A DNA stretch of 64,000 bases from Pseudaminobacter salicylatoxidans (GTDB taxonomy: Bacteria; Pseudomonadota; Alphaproteobacteria; Rhizobiales; Rhizobiaceae), in the NCBI RefSeq assembly GCF_003148475.1, contig NZ_QGGG01000013.1, positions 62,001-126,000 of the forward strand, given 5' to 3'. This document shows, in pieces, positions 46,952 through 55,696 of this stretch. Positions within the stretch are counted from its first letter, which is position 1; each line of letters opens with the position of its first letter. The notes below the pieces were generated by a model. That model saw only the letters and a list, made by a program, of their open reading frames with translations. It had not been told where the DNA came from and did no database searches. A program made the position numbers and the translations under genes.

Positions 46952-47473
46952 TCAGGCCTGGTCGATGTCGGGGATGCGCAGCACCTGGCCCGGATAGATC
47001 TTGTCGGGATGGCTCAGCATCGGCTTGTTGGCCTCGAAGATGATGTTGTTCTTGGCGCCCTTGCCCTTGCCATATTGCGCCTCGGCGATCTTCCAGAGAT
47101 TGTCGCCCTTCTTGACCGTATAGAACACCGGCGCCTTGGCTGGCGTCGAGGCCGCCACCACCGCTGTCATGTCGACATTGCTGTCGAGCTTGAGGCCGCT
47201 TTCCGGCGGTACGATCTTCAACTCGTCGGCCTCGACCTTGGAGATGCCGAGCGTGTTGCCCACCGCAATCACCGCCTTTTCGAAGATCGACTGGTCCGCG
47301 ACCACGCCTTTCAGGACCGCCTTGTCACCCTGAACCTCGACCTGCACCTTGTCGGTGCCGAGCTTGTGCGAATCCAGTTCCTTTTTCAGCGCATCCGCCT
47401 GCGGCGCCTGCTCTTCCTCGCCGCCGAAGCCAAGTTTCTTGCCGACGCTCTTAACGAAATCGAACATTCCCAT
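46952..47473 (-). CDS. BON and LysM domain protein (Kbp/YgaU-like)
   Basis: 173 residues. The start MGMFDFVKSVGKKLGFG precedes a BON domain (about residues 25-90: VQVEVQGDKAVLKGVVADQSIFEKAV) and a C-terminal LysM domain (FYTVKKGDNLWKIAEAQYG ... IYPGQVLRIP). There is no signal peptide, as in E. coli Kbp, a cytoplasmic potassium-binding protein. Potassium binding here is inferred from the family. It is a single gene with a terminator. Confidence 0.9.
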   Translation of the reverse strand: MGMFDFVKSVGKKLGFGGEEEQAPQADALKKELDSHKLGTDKVQVEVQGDKAVLKGVVADQSIFEKAVIAVGNTLGISKVEADELKIVPPESGLKLDSNVDMTAVVAASTPAKAPVFYTVKKGDNLWKIAEAQYGKGKGAKNNIIFEANKPMLSHPDKIYPGQVLRIPDIDQA

Positions 47474-47570
47474 TGATGCCTCCTTGATGCTGCCGCTGTT
47501 GTGACGAGCGAATTTCGCATCCGCCACCCGAAATTGGAAGCGGCGATTGAAACCGGCCGTTGCAAATCGT

Positions 47571-48008
47571 TCAGTCGCTCTCGACCCTGCCGCGCAGTTT
47601 CTTCACCGTCGAGCGTCCGGCCTTGGCTTTCAGCCGCCGCTCGATCGCGCCCTTGGAAGGCTTTGTCTTCTTGCGCGGCGGGGGTGGCGGTTCGGCCGCG
47701 CGCGCGACGAGGGCCGTCAGGCGGGCGCGCGCGTCGGCGCGATTCTGTTCCTGCGTGCGGAAGCGTCCGGCCTCGATGACGATCACGCCGTCCTTGGTCG
47801 CCCTCTGCCCGGCAAGCTTGAGCGTGCGTTCGCGCACGCGCTCGGGCAGGCCCGGCGCGTTGCGCGCATCGAAGCGCAACTGCACCGCCGTGGCCACCTT
47901 GTTGACGTTCTGCCCGCCGGGGCCGGAGGAGCGTATGAAGCTCTCCTCGATGTCGTCGGGATGAATGACGACGTCGTTGGCGATGATGATCTTTTCGTCC
48001 GAACTCAT
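47571..48008 (-). CDS. arfB: Alternative ribosome-rescue factor ArfB (peptidyl-tRNA hydrolase, YaeJ/ICT1-like)
   Basis: 145 residues. The GGQ motif is in SSGPGGQNVNKVATAV, and the Lys/Arg-rich C-terminal tail (PRKKTKPSKGAIERRLKAKAGRSTVKKLRG) is the segment that enters the empty mRNA channel of stalled ribosomes. No codon-recognition domain is present, as expected. It frees ribosomes from non-stop mRNAs. It lies downstream of pckA, separated by a terminator. Confidence 0.95.
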   Translation of the reverse strand: MSSDEKIIIANDVVIHPDDIEESFIRSSGPGGQNVNKVATAVQLRFDARNAPGLPERVRERTLKLAGQRATKDGVIVIEAGRFRTQEQNRADARARLTALVARAAEPPPPPRKKTKPSKGAIERRLKAKAGRSTVKKLRGRVESD

Positions 48009-48034
48009 CGCCTAGAGATGCCGTGCATCCGCGC

Positions 48035-48065
48035 AAAAGAAAAGACCCGGCGTTTCCACCGGGCC
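48035..48065 (-). terminator. Rho-independent terminator of pckA
   Basis: On the minus strand GGCCCGG pairs with CCGGGTC (one G-U) around an 8-base loop (48065-48044), then TTTTCTTTT. Confidence 0.8.
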
Positions 48066-48092
48066 TTTCCGCGTCCGTCCCTGCCGTAAAGC

Positions 48093-49703
48093 TTATTCGG
48101 CGGCAGCCGCAACGCGCGGTGCTGCTCCCAGCACGCTGGCATCGACGTGGGATTCGAATTTGGCGAAATTGTCGATGAACATGCCCACCAGCTTGAGCGC
48201 TTGGCGATCATAGGCTTCCTTGTCGGCCCATGTCGAGCGCGGATCGAGGATCGACGTTTCCACGCCCGGCACCGCCACCGGCACGGCGAAGCCGAAATTC
48301 GGATCGGTACGGAACTCGACATTGTTGAGCGAGCCGTCGAGTGCTGCCGAAAGCAGGGCACGCGTGGCCTTGATCGGCATGCGCTTGCCGGTGCCGTGGG
48401 CGCCGCCGGTCCAGCCGGTGTTGACCAGCCAGCAATCGACATTGTGCCGGGCGATCAGTTCGCGCAGCAGATTGCCGTATTCCGATGGATGCCGCGGCAT
48501 GAAGGGCGCGCCGAAGCAGGTCGAGAAGGTCGCTTCCGGCTCGTTCACGCCCTTTTCGGTGCCGGCCACCTTGGCGGTGTAGCCCGACAGGAAGTGATAC
48601 ATCGCCTGCGCCGGGGTGAGCTTGGCGATCGGCGGCATCACGCCGAAGGCGTCGGCGGTCAGCATGATGATGTTCTTCGGATGGCTGGCGCGGCCGGTGG
48701 CGCTGGCGTTGGGAATGAAATCGAGCGGGTAGGCGCAGCGCGTGTTCTCGGTCAGCCGGCCATCGTCGAAGTCCGGAATGCCGTTCTCGTCGAGGATGAC
48801 GTTTTCCAGCACGGTGCCGAAGCGCCGGGTGGTGGCGAAGATTTCCGGCTCGGCCTCGGCCGAGAGGCGGATGGTCTTGGCGTAGCAGCCGCCTTCGAAG
48901 TTGAAGATGCCGTCGGGGCCCCAGCCATGCTCGTCGTCGCCGACCAGCGTGCGCGCCGGATCGGCCGACAGCGTGGTCTTGCCGGTGCCCGACAGGCCGA
49001 AGAACACGGCCGCGTCGCCCTTCGGCCCTTCATTGGCCGAGCAGTGCATGGGCATCACGCCCTTTGCCGGCAGCAGATAGTTGAGGGCGGTGAACACCGA
49101 CTTCTTCATTTCGCCGGCATAGGAGGTGCCGCCGATCAGCACGATCATGCGGGTGAGATCGACCGCGATCACGGTTTCCGAGCGGCAGCCGTGGCGGGCA
49201 GGGTCGGCGCGGAAGGAGGGCAGGTCGATGATGGTCATCTGCGGCACGAAACCGGCAAGTTCGTCCGCTTCGGGGCGGCGCAGCAGCGTGCGGATGAACA
49301 GCGAGTGCCAGGCATATTCGCCGATCACGCGCACCGGCAGGCTCTGGCGCGCATCCGCTCCGCCCACGAGATCCTGCACGAACAGGTCCTTGTCGGCCGC
49401 GTGGGCCACGAAGTCGGCCAGCAGCACCTCGAAATGTTCGGGCGAAATCGGCTTGTTGTTGTCCCACCACACATGCGGTTCAGTGGCCGCGTCGCGCACC
49501 ACGAACTTGTCCTTGGCCGAGCGTCCGGTGTGCTGGCCGGTCTCGGCGACCAGCGCGCCATGGGCCGTCAGCTTCGCCTCGCGGCGCCGGATGGCTTCTT
49601 CGTAAAGTGCTGCCGTGCCGAGATTGTAGTGCACGGTTCCCGAGGTTTTCAGGCCGCTCTTGTCAATTCCGTGGGAAGGATTGCGTTTGCCGGTTTCACT
49701 CAT
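48093..49703 (-). CDS. pckA: Phosphoenolpyruvate carboxykinase (ATP)
   Basis: 536 residues, the ATP type. Walker A is [13 protein letters not shown] (about residues 235-246), the kinase-1a region [15 protein letters not shown] and MHCSANEG contact substrate and metal. It converts oxaloacetate to PEP, the first committed step of gluconeogenesis. It is divergent from chvI, a conserved rhizobial arrangement, with an AT-rich regulatory stretch between. Confidence 0.97.
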   Translation of the reverse strand: MSETGKRNPSHGIDKSGLKTSGTVHYNLGTAALYEEAIRRREAKLTAHGALVAETGQHTGRSAKDKFVVRDAATEPHVWWDNNKPISPEHFEVLLADFVAHAADKDLFVQDLVGGADARQSLPVRVIGEYAWHSLFIRTLLRRPEADELAGFVPQMTIIDLPSFRADPARHGCRSETVIAVDLTRMIVLIGGTSYAGEMKKSVFTALNYLLPAKGVMPMHCSANEGPKGDAAVFFGLSGTGKTTLSADPARTLVGDDEHGWGPDGIFNFEGGCYAKTIRLSAEAEPEIFATTRRFGTVLENVILDENGIPDFDDGRLTENTRCAYPLDFIPNASATGRASHPKNIIMLTADAFGVMPPIAKLTPAQAMYHFLSGYTAKVAGTEKGVNEPEATFSTCFGAPFMPRHPSEYGNLLRELIARHNVDCWLVNTGWTGGAHGTGKRMPIKATRALLSAALDGSLNNVEFRTDPNFGFAVPVAVPGVETSILDPRSTWADKEAYDRQALKLVGMFIDNFAKFESHVDASVLGAAPRVAAAAE

Positions 49704-50081
49704 ACGGCGTTCCTCCAGATAGGATCGTTGCTGCTGGGTGCTCGGGTCGGTTTGCCGAACGTCTATCGTCCGGATTTTGAAGGACGAAATTGGTCAAAAT
49801 CAGAAAAGATTAGCAATTTCAAATATATAATCGATTTAAAGATTTTGAAAAATTTTTAAATCGTTTAAAGGGAGACTTTCCGCCGCAGGGGGTGCATGGC
49901 CGGCGTGCCATTTCCTATCTCGGGGCGGGTTCGCAGCCGAAAAACGGGTGCGGATCTGGAAAATGCGGGTGTCGGTGTGACAAGGGCCTGTTTCTATGCC
50001 ACATTTTGTACCCAATTTGTCCTGCAAAAGCCCTTTCCGCTACAGGACAGGGACAAGAAGCCCATGAGGGAGCCGCTGGAT
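49704..50081. other. Divergent regulatory region between pckA and chvI
   Basis: 378 bases with no gene called. The part at about 49790-49870 is strongly AT-rich and carries a perfect 9-bp inverted repeat CGATTTAAA/TTTAAATCG (49832-49840 and 49855-49863). The part from 49890 to 50063 is open in the chvI frame but resembles no ChvI N-terminus. Confidence 0.6.
49832..49863. promoter_or_regulatory. AT-rich inverted repeat upstream of pckA
   Basis: Arms CGATTTAAA and TTTAAATCG, 14 bases apart, centred about 144 bases upstream of the pckA start. It could be an operator for pckA or the chvI operon. Confidence 0.4.
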
Positions 50082-50783
50082 ATGGCAACAATCGCGCTTG
50101 TCGACGATGACCGCAACATTCTGACTTCGGTTTCGATCGCGCTGGAATCGGAAGGTTACCGCGTCGAGACATATACCGATGGTGCCTCGGCGCTGGAGGG
50201 GCTGGCGGCACGGCCGCCGAATCTTGCGATCCTCGACATCAAGATGCCGCGCATGGACGGCATGGAACTGCTGCGCCGCCTGCGCCAGAAGACCGACCTG
50301 CCGGTGATCTTCCTGACCTCCAAGGACGACGAGATAGATGAACTGTTCGGGCTCAAGATGGGCGCCGACGATTTCATCCGCAAACCGTTCTCGCAGCGCC
50401 TGCTGGTCGAGCGGGTCAAGGCGGTGCTGCGCCGGGCCAGCGCCCGCGATGCCGCCGCCAAGACGCCGAGCCAGCAGTCGCGCTCGCTCGAACGCGGCCA
50501 GCTCGTCATGGATCAGGAACGCCACACCTGCACCTGGAAGGGCGAGCCGGTCACGCTCACGGTCACGGAGTTTTTGATCCTGCACGCCCTTGCCCAGCGC
50601 CCCGGCGTGGTGAAAAGTCGTGATGCGCTGATGGATTCGGCCTATGATGAGCAGGTCTATGTTGACGATCGCACCATCGACAGCCACATCAAGCGCCTGC
50701 GCAAGAAGTTCAAGGCGGTCGATGAGGAGTTCGAGATGATCGAAACCCTCTATGGTGTCGGCTACCGTTTCCGCGAGGCGTGA
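50082..50783 (+). CDS. chvI: Response regulator ChvI
   Basis: 233 residues. The receiver domain begins [25 protein letters not shown] with phospho-acceptor Asp52 in [16 protein letters not shown]; the C-terminal winged helix carries [25 protein letters not shown] and [15 protein letters not shown]. ChvI, phosphorylated by ChvG, controls exopolysaccharide, envelope and acid responses and host interaction in rhizobia, Agrobacterium and Brucella. The ATG at 50082 matches the family start; 50064 is an in-frame alternative. Confidence 0.95.
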   Translation: MATIALVDDDRNILTSVSIALESEGYRVETYTDGASALEGLAARPPNLAILDIKMPRMDGMELLRRLRQKTDLPVIFLTSKDDEIDELFGLKMGADDFIRKPFSQRLLVERVKAVLRRASARDAAAKTPSQQSRSLERGQLVMDQERHTCTWKGEPVTLTVTEFLILHALAQRPGVVKSRDALMDSAYDEQVYVDDRTIDSHIKRLRKKFKAVDEEFEMIETLYGVGYRFREA

Positions 50784-50827
50784 AGCGCGGCGCAGCGCCA
50801 CGACGCGTCTCAGGAGTTTGTGCCTGA

Positions 50828-52612
50828 ATGGCAATGGAATTGGATCTGAAGAAACCGGGTGCGGCCGCGCGCAAGTCGCGCACGGCCATGCCCGCATTTC
50901 TCTCGAAGATCACCGTGCCGCTGCGCCGTTTCCTCGGCCACCACATCTTTTCCAGCCTGACGCGGCGCATTCTTTTCCTCAACCTGGCCGGGTTGGGGGT
51001 GCTGGTGGTCGGTATCCTCTATCTCAACACCTTCCGCGACGGCCTGATCGACGCGCGGGTGGAAAGCCTGATGACGCAGGGCGAGATCATCGCCGGCGCC
51101 ATCGCCAGTTCCGCCACGGTGGAAACGGATTCGATCAGCATCGATCCTGAAAAGCTGCTTGAGTTGCAGGCCGGCGAAAGCCTCGGCCCGGGTTCAGACC
51201 AGCTTGACAGCCTCGATTTCCCGATCAACCCCGAGCGCGTCGCGCCGGTGCTGCGCCGGCTGATTTCGCCGACGCGCACGCGCGCCCGCATCTATGACCG
51301 CGATGCCAATCTGCTGCTGGATTCGCGCCATCTCTATTCGCGCGGCCAGATCCTGCGTTACGACCTGCCATCTGTGACCGAGGAAGAGCCGAGTGTCATG
51401 GAGCGGGTCGAGAAGTTCGTCTTCGACCTGTTCCGCAGCAATGAGCTGCCGGTCTACAAGGAGCAGCCCGGCGGCAACGGCGCGGCCTTTCCGGAAGTGA
51501 TGAGCGCGCTCACTGGCAGCCCCTCCACGGTGGTGCGCGTCAGCGAGCAGGGCGAGCAGATCGTCTCGGTCGCCGTGCCCATCCAGCGTTTCCGCGCCGT
51601 GCTCGGCGTGCTGATGCTGTCCACCGAGGGCGGCGATATCGACAAGATCGTGGCGGCCGAGCGCAAGGCCATCCTGCGCGTCTTCGGCGTGGCAGCACTT
51701 GTCATGGCGATCCTGTCCATGCTTCTGGCCTCCACCATTGCCAATCCGCTGCGCCGCCTGTCGGCCGCCGCCGTGCGGGTGCGCCGTGGCGTCAAGAACC
51801 GCGAGGAAATCCCGGACTTCTCCGATCGGCAGGACGAGATCGGCAATCTGTCTGTGGCGGTACGCGACATGACCAATGCGCTCTATGCGCGCATCGAGGC
51901 CATCGAGAGTTTCGCCGCCGATGTCAGCCATGAGCTGAAGAACCCGCTCACCTCGCTGCGCAGCGCGGTGGAGACCTTGCCGCTTGCCAAGACCGATGCC
52001 TCGCGCTCGCGGCTGATGGAGATCATCCAGCATGACGTGAAGCGGCTCGACCGTCTGATCACCGACATTTCCGACGCCTCGCGGCTCGATGCCGAACTGG
52101 TGCGCGAGGACTCCGCCAGGATCGATCTGAAGAAGCTGATCGGCGATCTGGTCGCCCTTTCGCTGGACCCCGGCCGCCACAAGCGCAAGGTCGAGATCGA
52201 ATACAAGCCGCACAAGCTGCCGCAGGGCGCGAAGGGCTATTTCGCCCTCGGCCACGACCTGCGCATCGGTCAGGTCATCACCAATCTGATCGAGAATGGG
52301 CGCTCCTTCGTGCCGGAGGAGGGGGGCCGCATCACCGTCTCGCTGGAGCGGGCCGGCAAGTTCAACATCGTCACCGTCGAGGACAACGGCCCCGGCATCC
52401 GCGCCGACAATATCGACCGCATCTTCGAGCGCTTCTACACGGACCGTCCGGCAAGCGAGGCTTTCGGCCAGAATTCCGGCCTTGGCCTGTCCATCAGCCG
52501 CCAGATCGTCGAGGCGCATGGCGGCACGCTGTCGGCCGAAAACATGGTCGGCGGCAAGCCCGGCGACATCAAGGGCGCGCGTTTCGTCATGACGCTCCCG
52601 GCCGAAAGCTGA
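50828..52612 (+). CDS. chvG: Sensor histidine kinase ChvG (ExoS/BvrS)
   Basis: 594 residues. Two membrane helices (about 48-66 and 283-303) enclose a large periplasmic sensor domain; a HAMP region follows (NPLRRLSAAAVRVRRG). The H-box is SFAADVSHELKNPLTSL with His368, and the ATP-binding domain has IGQVITNLIENG, VEDNGPGIRADN and FGQNSGLGLSISR. It senses acidic or periplasmic stress and phosphorylates ChvI. It is 44 bases downstream of chvI. Confidence 0.96.
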   Translation: MAMELDLKKPGAAARKSRTAMPAFLSKITVPLRRFLGHHIFSSLTRRILFLNLAGLGVLVVGILYLNTFRDGLIDARVESLMTQGEIIAGAIASSATVETDSISIDPEKLLELQAGESLGPGSDQLDSLDFPINPERVAPVLRRLISPTRTRARIYDRDANLLLDSRHLYSRGQILRYDLPSVTEEEPSVMERVEKFVFDLFRSNELPVYKEQPGGNGAAFPEVMSALTGSPSTVVRVSEQGEQIVSVAVPIQRFRAVLGVLMLSTEGGDIDKIVAAERKAILRVFGVAALVMAILSMLLASTIANPLRRLSAAAVRVRRGVKNREEIPDFSDRQDEIGNLSVAVRDMTNALYARIEAIESFAADVSHELKNPLTSLRSAVETLPLAKTDASRSRLMEIIQHDVKRLDRLITDISDASRLDAELVREDSARIDLKKLIGDLVALSLDPGRHKRKVEIEYKPHKLPQGAKGYFALGHDLRIGQVITNLIENGRSFVPEEGGRITVSLERAGKFNIVTVEDNGPGIRADNIDRIFERFYTDRPASEAFGQNSGLGLSISRQIVEAHGGTLSAENMVGGKPGDIKGARFVMTLPAES

Positions 52613-52618
52613 TCTCCC

Positions 52619-53065
52619 GTGACCCCGCCCAACCTGCATGGCACCGCGCTGGTGCTCGGGTCTCGCGGCGTGCTGGTCCTTGGGCCATCCGGCTCGGGCA
52701 AGAGCACGCTGGCGCTCGCGGCGGTCAGCCGGTTTCGCGATGTTGGCCGCCTTGCCTGCCTCGTCAGCGACGATCAGGTCTTGGTTGCCGTGCATGGCGC
52801 CCGGCTGGTTTGCAGCGCGCCGCGGACGATCAGCGGGCTGGTCGAGGTGCATGGCGTGGGGCCGCGACCGTCGGCCGTTCAGCCGCGGGCGGTCATCGAT
52901 CTTGCGGTGCGGCTGGTGCCGGTAGGCGAGATGCAGCGTCTGCCCGAGGAGGAATTCGAGGACGTGGCCGGTTGCCGCCTGCCGGTGCTGAAGGTGCCGC
53001 AGCGCGACACCCGGCCGGCGCTGATGGCGATCGCCGCGCGGCTTTCATTGCCGCCGTTCGCGTGA
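52619..53065 (+). CDS. hprK: HPr kinase/phosphorylase, short form
   Basis: 148 residues. Only the C-terminal kinase domain is present: HGTALVLGSRGVLVLGPSGSGKSTLALAAVSR with Walker A, and LVSDDQVLVA. The short form lacking the N-terminal domain is normal in alphaproteobacteria. It should phosphorylate the regulatory Ser of HPr, encoded two genes downstream. It lies 6 bases after chvG, linking ChvGI to the PTS-like relay. Confidence 0.93.
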   Translation: MTPPNLHGTALVLGSRGVLVLGPSGSGKSTLALAAVSRFRDVGRLACLVSDDQVLVAVHGARLVCSAPRTISGLVEVHGVGPRPSAVQPRAVIDLAVRLVPVGEMQRLPEEEFEDVAGCRLPVLKVPQRDTRPALMAIAARLSLPPFA

Positions 53066-53236
53066 AAGTGTCGAAGACAGGTGACACTGTGCGGCAAAAT
53101 GGTCTTGGCCAAAGCGTTTTAGGGCTTGTAAACGCCACTCGCCTCGACAAGATAGCGCTCCATTGCCCGGCAAACCGGGCTAGGCGGGCGTGGCGGAGAG
53201 CGTTCGCGAACAGGTCATGACGGGAGCCAAAGCAGA

Positions 53237-53638
53237 ATGATCGGACTCGTGCTCGTGACGCACGGTCAGTTGGCCATGGAGTTCCGCAACGCCGTGGAGC
53301 ACGTCGTCGGACCCCAGGACCATTTCGAGACCATCGCCATCGGCCCGGACGACGATATGGAGCAGCGCCGCCGCGACATCGTCGAGGCGGTGGCGCGCAG
53401 CGATACCGGCACCGGCGTGATCCTGCTGACCGACATGTTCGGCGGCACGCCCTCCAACCTTGCCATTTCCGTCATGGAGGCCGGCCGCGTCGAGGTCATC
53501 GCCGGCATGAACCTGCCCATGCTCATCAAGCTCTCCAGCGTGCGCAAGAGCGACGACATGACGCTGGCGCTCGATGAGGCGCAGACCGCCGGGCGCAAAT
53601 ACATCAATGTCGCCAGCCAGCTTCTGAGCAGCAAATGA
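53237..53638 (+). CDS. PTS EIIA component, mannose-type
   Basis: 133 residues. The phospho-acceptor His9 is in GLVLVTHGQLAMEF; LTDMFGGTPSNLAI is the EIIA-Man signature. No cognate EIIB/EIIC genes are present, so it belongs to the regulatory PTS of alphaproteobacteria, which controls rather than transports. It lies 171 bases after hprK and overlaps HPr by four bases. Confidence 0.94.
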   Translation: MIGLVLVTHGQLAMEFRNAVEHVVGPQDHFETIAIGPDDDMEQRRRDIVEAVARSDTGTGVILLTDMFGGTPSNLAISVMEAGRVEVIAGMNLPMLIKLSSVRKSDDMTLALDEAQTAGRKYINVASQLLSSK

Positions 53639-53937
53639 ACGGCCTGTCCTCCCCGGCTTCCGAAGGCGGCACGTCCCGCGAATTCCAGATCGTCAATCAG
53701 CGCGGCCTGCATGCCCGCGCTTCGGCCAAATTCGTCCAGGTGGCAAGCAGCTACGAGGCCTCGATCGAGGTCGAGAAGGACGGCGTCAAGGTCGGCGGCA
53801 CCTCGATCATGGGCCTGATGATGCTGGCCGCCAGCCCAGGCTCCAACATCCGCGTCACCGCCACGGGGCCGGATGCCGATGATGTTCTCGAGGCGCTCGG
53901 CACGCTCATCGCCGACCGTTTCGGCGAGGAAATCTGA
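53635..53937 (+). CDS. ptsH: Phosphocarrier protein HPr
   Basis: 100 residues. The active-site His is in NQRGLHARASAKFV, and the regulatory Ser is in GTSIMGLMMLAAS, consistent with control by HprK. It has a 14-residue N-terminal extension rich in Ser. It passes phosphate from EI (not in this window) to EIIA. It completes the chvI-chvG-hprK-EIIA-HPr set. Confidence 0.94.
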   Translation: MNGLSSPASEGGTSREFQIVNQRGLHARASAKFVQVASSYEASIEVEKDGVKVGGTSIMGLMMLAASPGSNIRVTATGPDADDVLEALGTLIADRFGEEI

Positions 53938-53966
53938 GCGCTGCCGCTTTCGGCGGATATGCACGA

Positions 53967-53982
53967 ATAAGGATTTCTTTAT
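53967..53982. promoter_or_regulatory. Imperfect inverted repeat upstream of ahcY
   Basis: ATAAGGATTTCTTTAT, an imperfect palindrome 117 bases upstream of the ahcY start. It resembles the AT-rich operators described for methionine/SAH-cycle regulators such as SahR (ArsR family) in alphaproteobacteria. The regulator gene is not in the window. Confidence 0.4.
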
Positions 53983-54098
53983 ATCCCATTGTCGACCGCG
54001 CGGCGATCTGCTAGTCAGCGCGCATCCGCAATGGCGTCCGCGCCCCGTCCTTCGGGCGTGTGCAGGCGCTTTCACGAACCCGAACGGGAGCACTGCCA

Positions 54099-55496
54099 AT
54101 GTCTGGTAAGGACTACATCGTCGCCGATCTTTCGCTTGCCGGCTGGGGCCGCAAGGAAATCGAGATCGCTGAAACCGAAATGCCCGGCCTGATGGCCTGC
54201 CGCGAGGAATTCGGTGAAAAGCAGCCGCTCAAGGGCGCGCGCATCACCGGCTCGCTGCACATGACCATCCAGACGGCGGTGCTGATCGAGACCCTGAAGA
54301 CGCTCGGCGCCGACATCCGCTGGGCCTCCTGCAACATTTTCTCCACGCAGGACCACGCCGCCGCCGCGATCGCCGATGCCGGTATTCCGGTCTTTGCCGT
54401 GAAGGGCGAGACGCTGGAGGAGTACTGGCAGTACACCGACAAGATCTTCCAGTGGGCCGATGGCGGCACTTCCAACATGATCCTCGACGATGGCGGCGAC
54501 GCCACCATGTACATCCTGCTGGGCGCCCGCGCCGAAGCCGGCGAGGACGTGCTGACCAATCCCGGCAGCGAGGAGGAAGAGATCCTGTTCGCGCAGATCA
54601 GGAAGCGCATGGCCGAGACGCCGGGCTTCTTCACGAAGCAGCGCGAGGCGATCCGCGGCGTCACCGAGGAGACGACCACCGGCGTCAACCGCCTCTACCA
54701 GCTCCAGAAGAAGGGCTTGCTGCCCTTCCCGGCGATCAACGTCAACGACTCCGTCACCAAGTCCAAGTTCGACAACAAATATGGCTGCAAGGAATCGCTG
54801 GTCGACGGTATCCGTCGCGGCACCGACGTGATGATGGCCGGCAAGGTCGCCGTGGTCTGCGGCTATGGCGACGTCGGCAAGGGCTCGGCCGCGTCGCTGA
54901 AGGGCGCCGGCGCGCGCGTCAAGGTCACGGAAGTCGATCCGATCTGCGCCCTGCAGGCGGCCATGGACGGCTTCGAAGTGGTGACGCTGGAAGATGCGGC
55001 CCCGACCGCCGACATCGTCATCACCACCACCGGCAACAAGGACGTCATCACGCTCGACCATATGCGCGCGATGAAGGACATGGTCATCGTCGGCAATATC
55101 GGTCATTTCGACAACGAGATTCAGGTCGCCGCACTGCGCAACCTGAAATGGACCAACGTGAAGCCGCAGGTCGATATGATTTCCTTCCCGGATGGCAAGC
55201 GCCTGATCCTGCTGTCGGAAGGCCGTCTGCTCAATCTCGGCAACGCCACCGGCCATCCGAGCTTCGTCATGTCGGCATCCTTCACCAACCAGGTGCTGGC
55301 GCAGATCGAGCTGTTCACCAAGGCTGGCCAGTACAAGAACGAGGTCTATGTGCTGCCCAAGCATCTGGATGAGAAGGTCGCGCGCCTGCATCTCGACAAG
55401 CTGGGCGCCAAGCTGACCGAGCTGAGCAAGGAACAGGCTGCCTATATCGGTGTCACGCCGCAGGGCCCGTTCAAGCCGGAACACTACAGATACTGA
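54099..55496 (+). CDS. ahcY: Adenosylhomocysteinase
   Basis: 465 residues. The NAD-binding motif is [27 protein letters not shown]; catalytic and substrate segments include [32 protein letters not shown] and the C-terminal [21 protein letters not shown] ... HYRY. It hydrolyses S-adenosylhomocysteine to homocysteine and adenosine. The ATG at 54099 with GGGAG upstream gives [22 protein letters not shown] terminator follows; an operator-like repeat precedes. Confidence 0.98.
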   Translation: MSGKDYIVADLSLAGWGRKEIEIAETEMPGLMACREEFGEKQPLKGARITGSLHMTIQTAVLIETLKTLGADIRWASCNIFSTQDHAAAAIADAGIPVFAVKGETLEEYWQYTDKIFQWADGGTSNMILDDGGDATMYILLGARAEAGEDVLTNPGSEEEEILFAQIRKRMAETPGFFTKQREAIRGVTEETTTGVNRLYQLQKKGLLPFPAINVNDSVTKSKFDNKYGCKESLVDGIRRGTDVMMAGKVAVVCGYGDVGKGSAASLKGAGARVKVTEVDPICALQAAMDGFEVVTLEDAAPTADIVITTTGNKDVITLDHMRAMKDMVIVGNIGHFDNEIQVAALRNLKWTNVKPQVDMISFPDGKRLILLSEGRLLNLGNATGHPSFVMSASFTNQVLAQIELFTKAGQYKNEVYVLPKHLDEKVARLHLDKLGAKLTELSKEQAAYIGVTPQGPFKPEHYRY

Positions 55497-55526
55497 TCTG
55501 GGTTAACCAAACTACCAGATGTTGAA

Positions 55527-55561
55527 GTCGGGCAATTGACTTTTTGCCCGGCTTTGTTTTT
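55527..55561 (+). terminator. Rho-independent terminator of ahcY
   Basis: GTCGGGCAA pairs with TTGCCCGGC (one G-U) around an 8-base loop, followed by TTTGTTTTT. Confidence 0.85.
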
Positions 55562-55696
55562 GCGCGCCGCGCTTCTTCACGGGGATTCGAGCAACCTGTA
55601 TTGTATCCATGATTCGCGACGTTCGCGCTCCGAGGCGGGGATGCGAAGAGCCGGCGTCGAGGCAGTCTGCGATCAGGCGGCGGAGAGGTACAGGAC

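Noticed and set aside
52619-53065. hprK as a truncated pseudogene
   Set aside because: The short kinase-only form is normal in alphaproteobacteria, and the Walker A motif and downstream HPr with its Ser site are intact.
54072-55484. A 470-codon frame antisense to ahcY
   Set aside because: Composition typical of a reverse-frame shadow; ahcY is unmistakable on the other strand.
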